This document shows positions 19,687 to 20,119 of a DNA stretch of 20,119 nt, piece after piece; the first letter of the stretch is position 1, and the number at the start of each line of letters is the position of its first letter. The stretch is from Trebouxia sp. TZW2008 (lineage: Eukaryota; Chlorophyta; Trebouxiophyceae; Trebouxiales; Trebouxiaceae): positions 1 through 20,119 of the forward strand of contig BDIU01000579.1 of the NCBI GenBank assembly GCA_002118135.1, read 5' to 3'. The notes under the pieces were generated by a model. The model worked only from the letters and a program-made list of their open reading frames with translations. It had not been told where the DNA came from and did not search any database. Both the position numbers and the translations under genes were made by a program.

Positions 19687-19878
19687 GATTGTCTCCCTTG
19701 ACTGGACATCATTGCAAGCACAGACCTGTCGAGTGCTGAGGCTCAGGCTGGATAACCATTGTAGCCACAGCCACCCTGATACAAATTATGCCAAGCCCAT
19801 CAAGTAATGCAAGCCTGTGCTTGCACTCAATCCTTTGCTTCCTGCAAGTTTAAGTAACGACATAGACGGGACACGTGC

Positions 19879-19949
19879 GGGGTGCTGCGGGTCACGGTCA
19901 GTCTAGCCGTTATTTTTGGGACGCTGAGCCCGCAACTCATCTCCACCCC
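19879..19949 (-). ncRNA. Candidate structured RNA behind the Fanzor-like gene (possible omega RNA scaffold)
   Basis: Read on either strand, this stretch can form three nested stems: 19879-19884 with 19944-19949 (GGGGTG/CACCCC), 19886-19891 with 19929-19934 (TGCGGG/CCCGCA), and 19894-19898 with 19906-19910 (ACGGT/GCCGT, one G-U pair, 7-base loop). It starts 57 bases beyond the stop of the TnpB/Fanzor-like frame on the same strand. TnpB and Fanzor loci encode their guide RNA at and beyond the 3' end of the nuclease gene, so the position fits. No covariation or expression evidence is available. Confidence 0.35.
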
Positions 19950-20005
19950 ATAGCATGCAAGCAGAGGCTTCTGGTGGCGCCCATGTGACTATAGCTTTAT
20001 GACTT

Positions 20006-20119
20006 TCAGACAGCTCCTCTGCAAAACTCCGGCGGTTTTGGACGACCATCCACCCATTCCAGAAAAAGTTGCAGGATGTTTATTGCGGCATTTACGTCTC
20101 GGTTCCACAACGTACGAGG
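20006..20119 (-). CDS. TnpB/Fanzor-like RNA-guided nuclease, C-terminal 37 codons (runs off the window edge)
   Basis: The frame enters at 20119 and ends with TGA at 20008-20006. It contains TLWNRDVNAAINIL, the RuvC-III signature of the TnpB/OrfB and Fanzor families. The Asp of NRDVNAA is the third catalytic residue for DNA cleavage, and it normally follows the zinc ribbon. The rest, LFLEWVDGRPKPPEF, resembles the short helical tail with a PPEF-type end in eukaryotic Fanzors rather than bacterial TnpB. The visible codons are intact. The bulk of the protein (zinc ribbon, RuvC-I and II, REC, WED) lies beyond the window, so activity cannot be judged. In the eukaryotic setting a Fanzor carried by a DNA transposon is the natural reading; a viral-derived copy is also possible. 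Confidence 0.75.
   Translation of the reverse strand, partial: PRTLWNRDVNAAINILQLFLEWVDGRPKPPEFCRGAV

Noticed and set aside
19667..19687. Palindromic ACATGT/CATG-rich run
   Set aside because: Words such as TGCATG and ACATGT are common throughout this DNA. The run has no link to the Fanzor-like end and no further structure.

Overview
The window looks like nuclear DNA of a green alga, most likely a trebouxiophyte of the Coccomyxa type; this placement is inferred and was not searched. The genes are split by many short introns. They encode a plant-type plastid alpha-amylase, a plant/bacterial-type lumazine synthase, a proline-rich wall glycoprotein and a secreted ferritin-like protein. TGTAA motifs, the usual green-algal polyadenylation signal, follow two of the genes. 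Gene models were built by hand from splice sites, reading phase and protein family, and each full model closes in frame.

Left part (1-3900): a graveyard of mobile-element and repeat-associated sequence. It holds the chromodomain end of a Ty3/gypsy-type polyprotein (minus), a frameshifted protein-kinase-like fragment (plus), and the C-terminal ends of two non-LTR retrotransposons (LINEs) lying head to head around 2080. The right-hand LINE ends in a short ACTTG tandem repeat.

Centre (3919-13086): two divergently transcribed metabolic genes share an upstream region. On the minus strand is a 10-exon plastid alpha-amylase (GH13, 510 residues, positions 10327 to 3919). On the plus strand is 6,7-dimethyl-8-ribityllumazine synthase (riboflavin pathway, exons within 10892-13086). 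Intron 8 of the amylase is remarkable. It starts with three extra copies of the end of exon 8 plus its splice donor, at an exact 181-base period. It ends with four extra copies of the beginning of exon 9, most still carrying the splice acceptor.

Right part (13900-19400): two genes for secreted proteins on the plus strand. One is an alanine/proline-rich, HRGP-like wall protein with a candidate GC-AG intron. The other is a ferritin-like-domain protein of the desiccation-related (PCC13-62/Rds1) family.

Right edge (19432-20119): the last 37 codons of a TnpB/Fanzor-type RNA-guided nuclease enter on the minus strand, with the RuvC motif NRDVNAA. Beyond its stop lies a stretch that can fold into three nested stems. 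This is where a Fanzor guide (omega) RNA would be expected.
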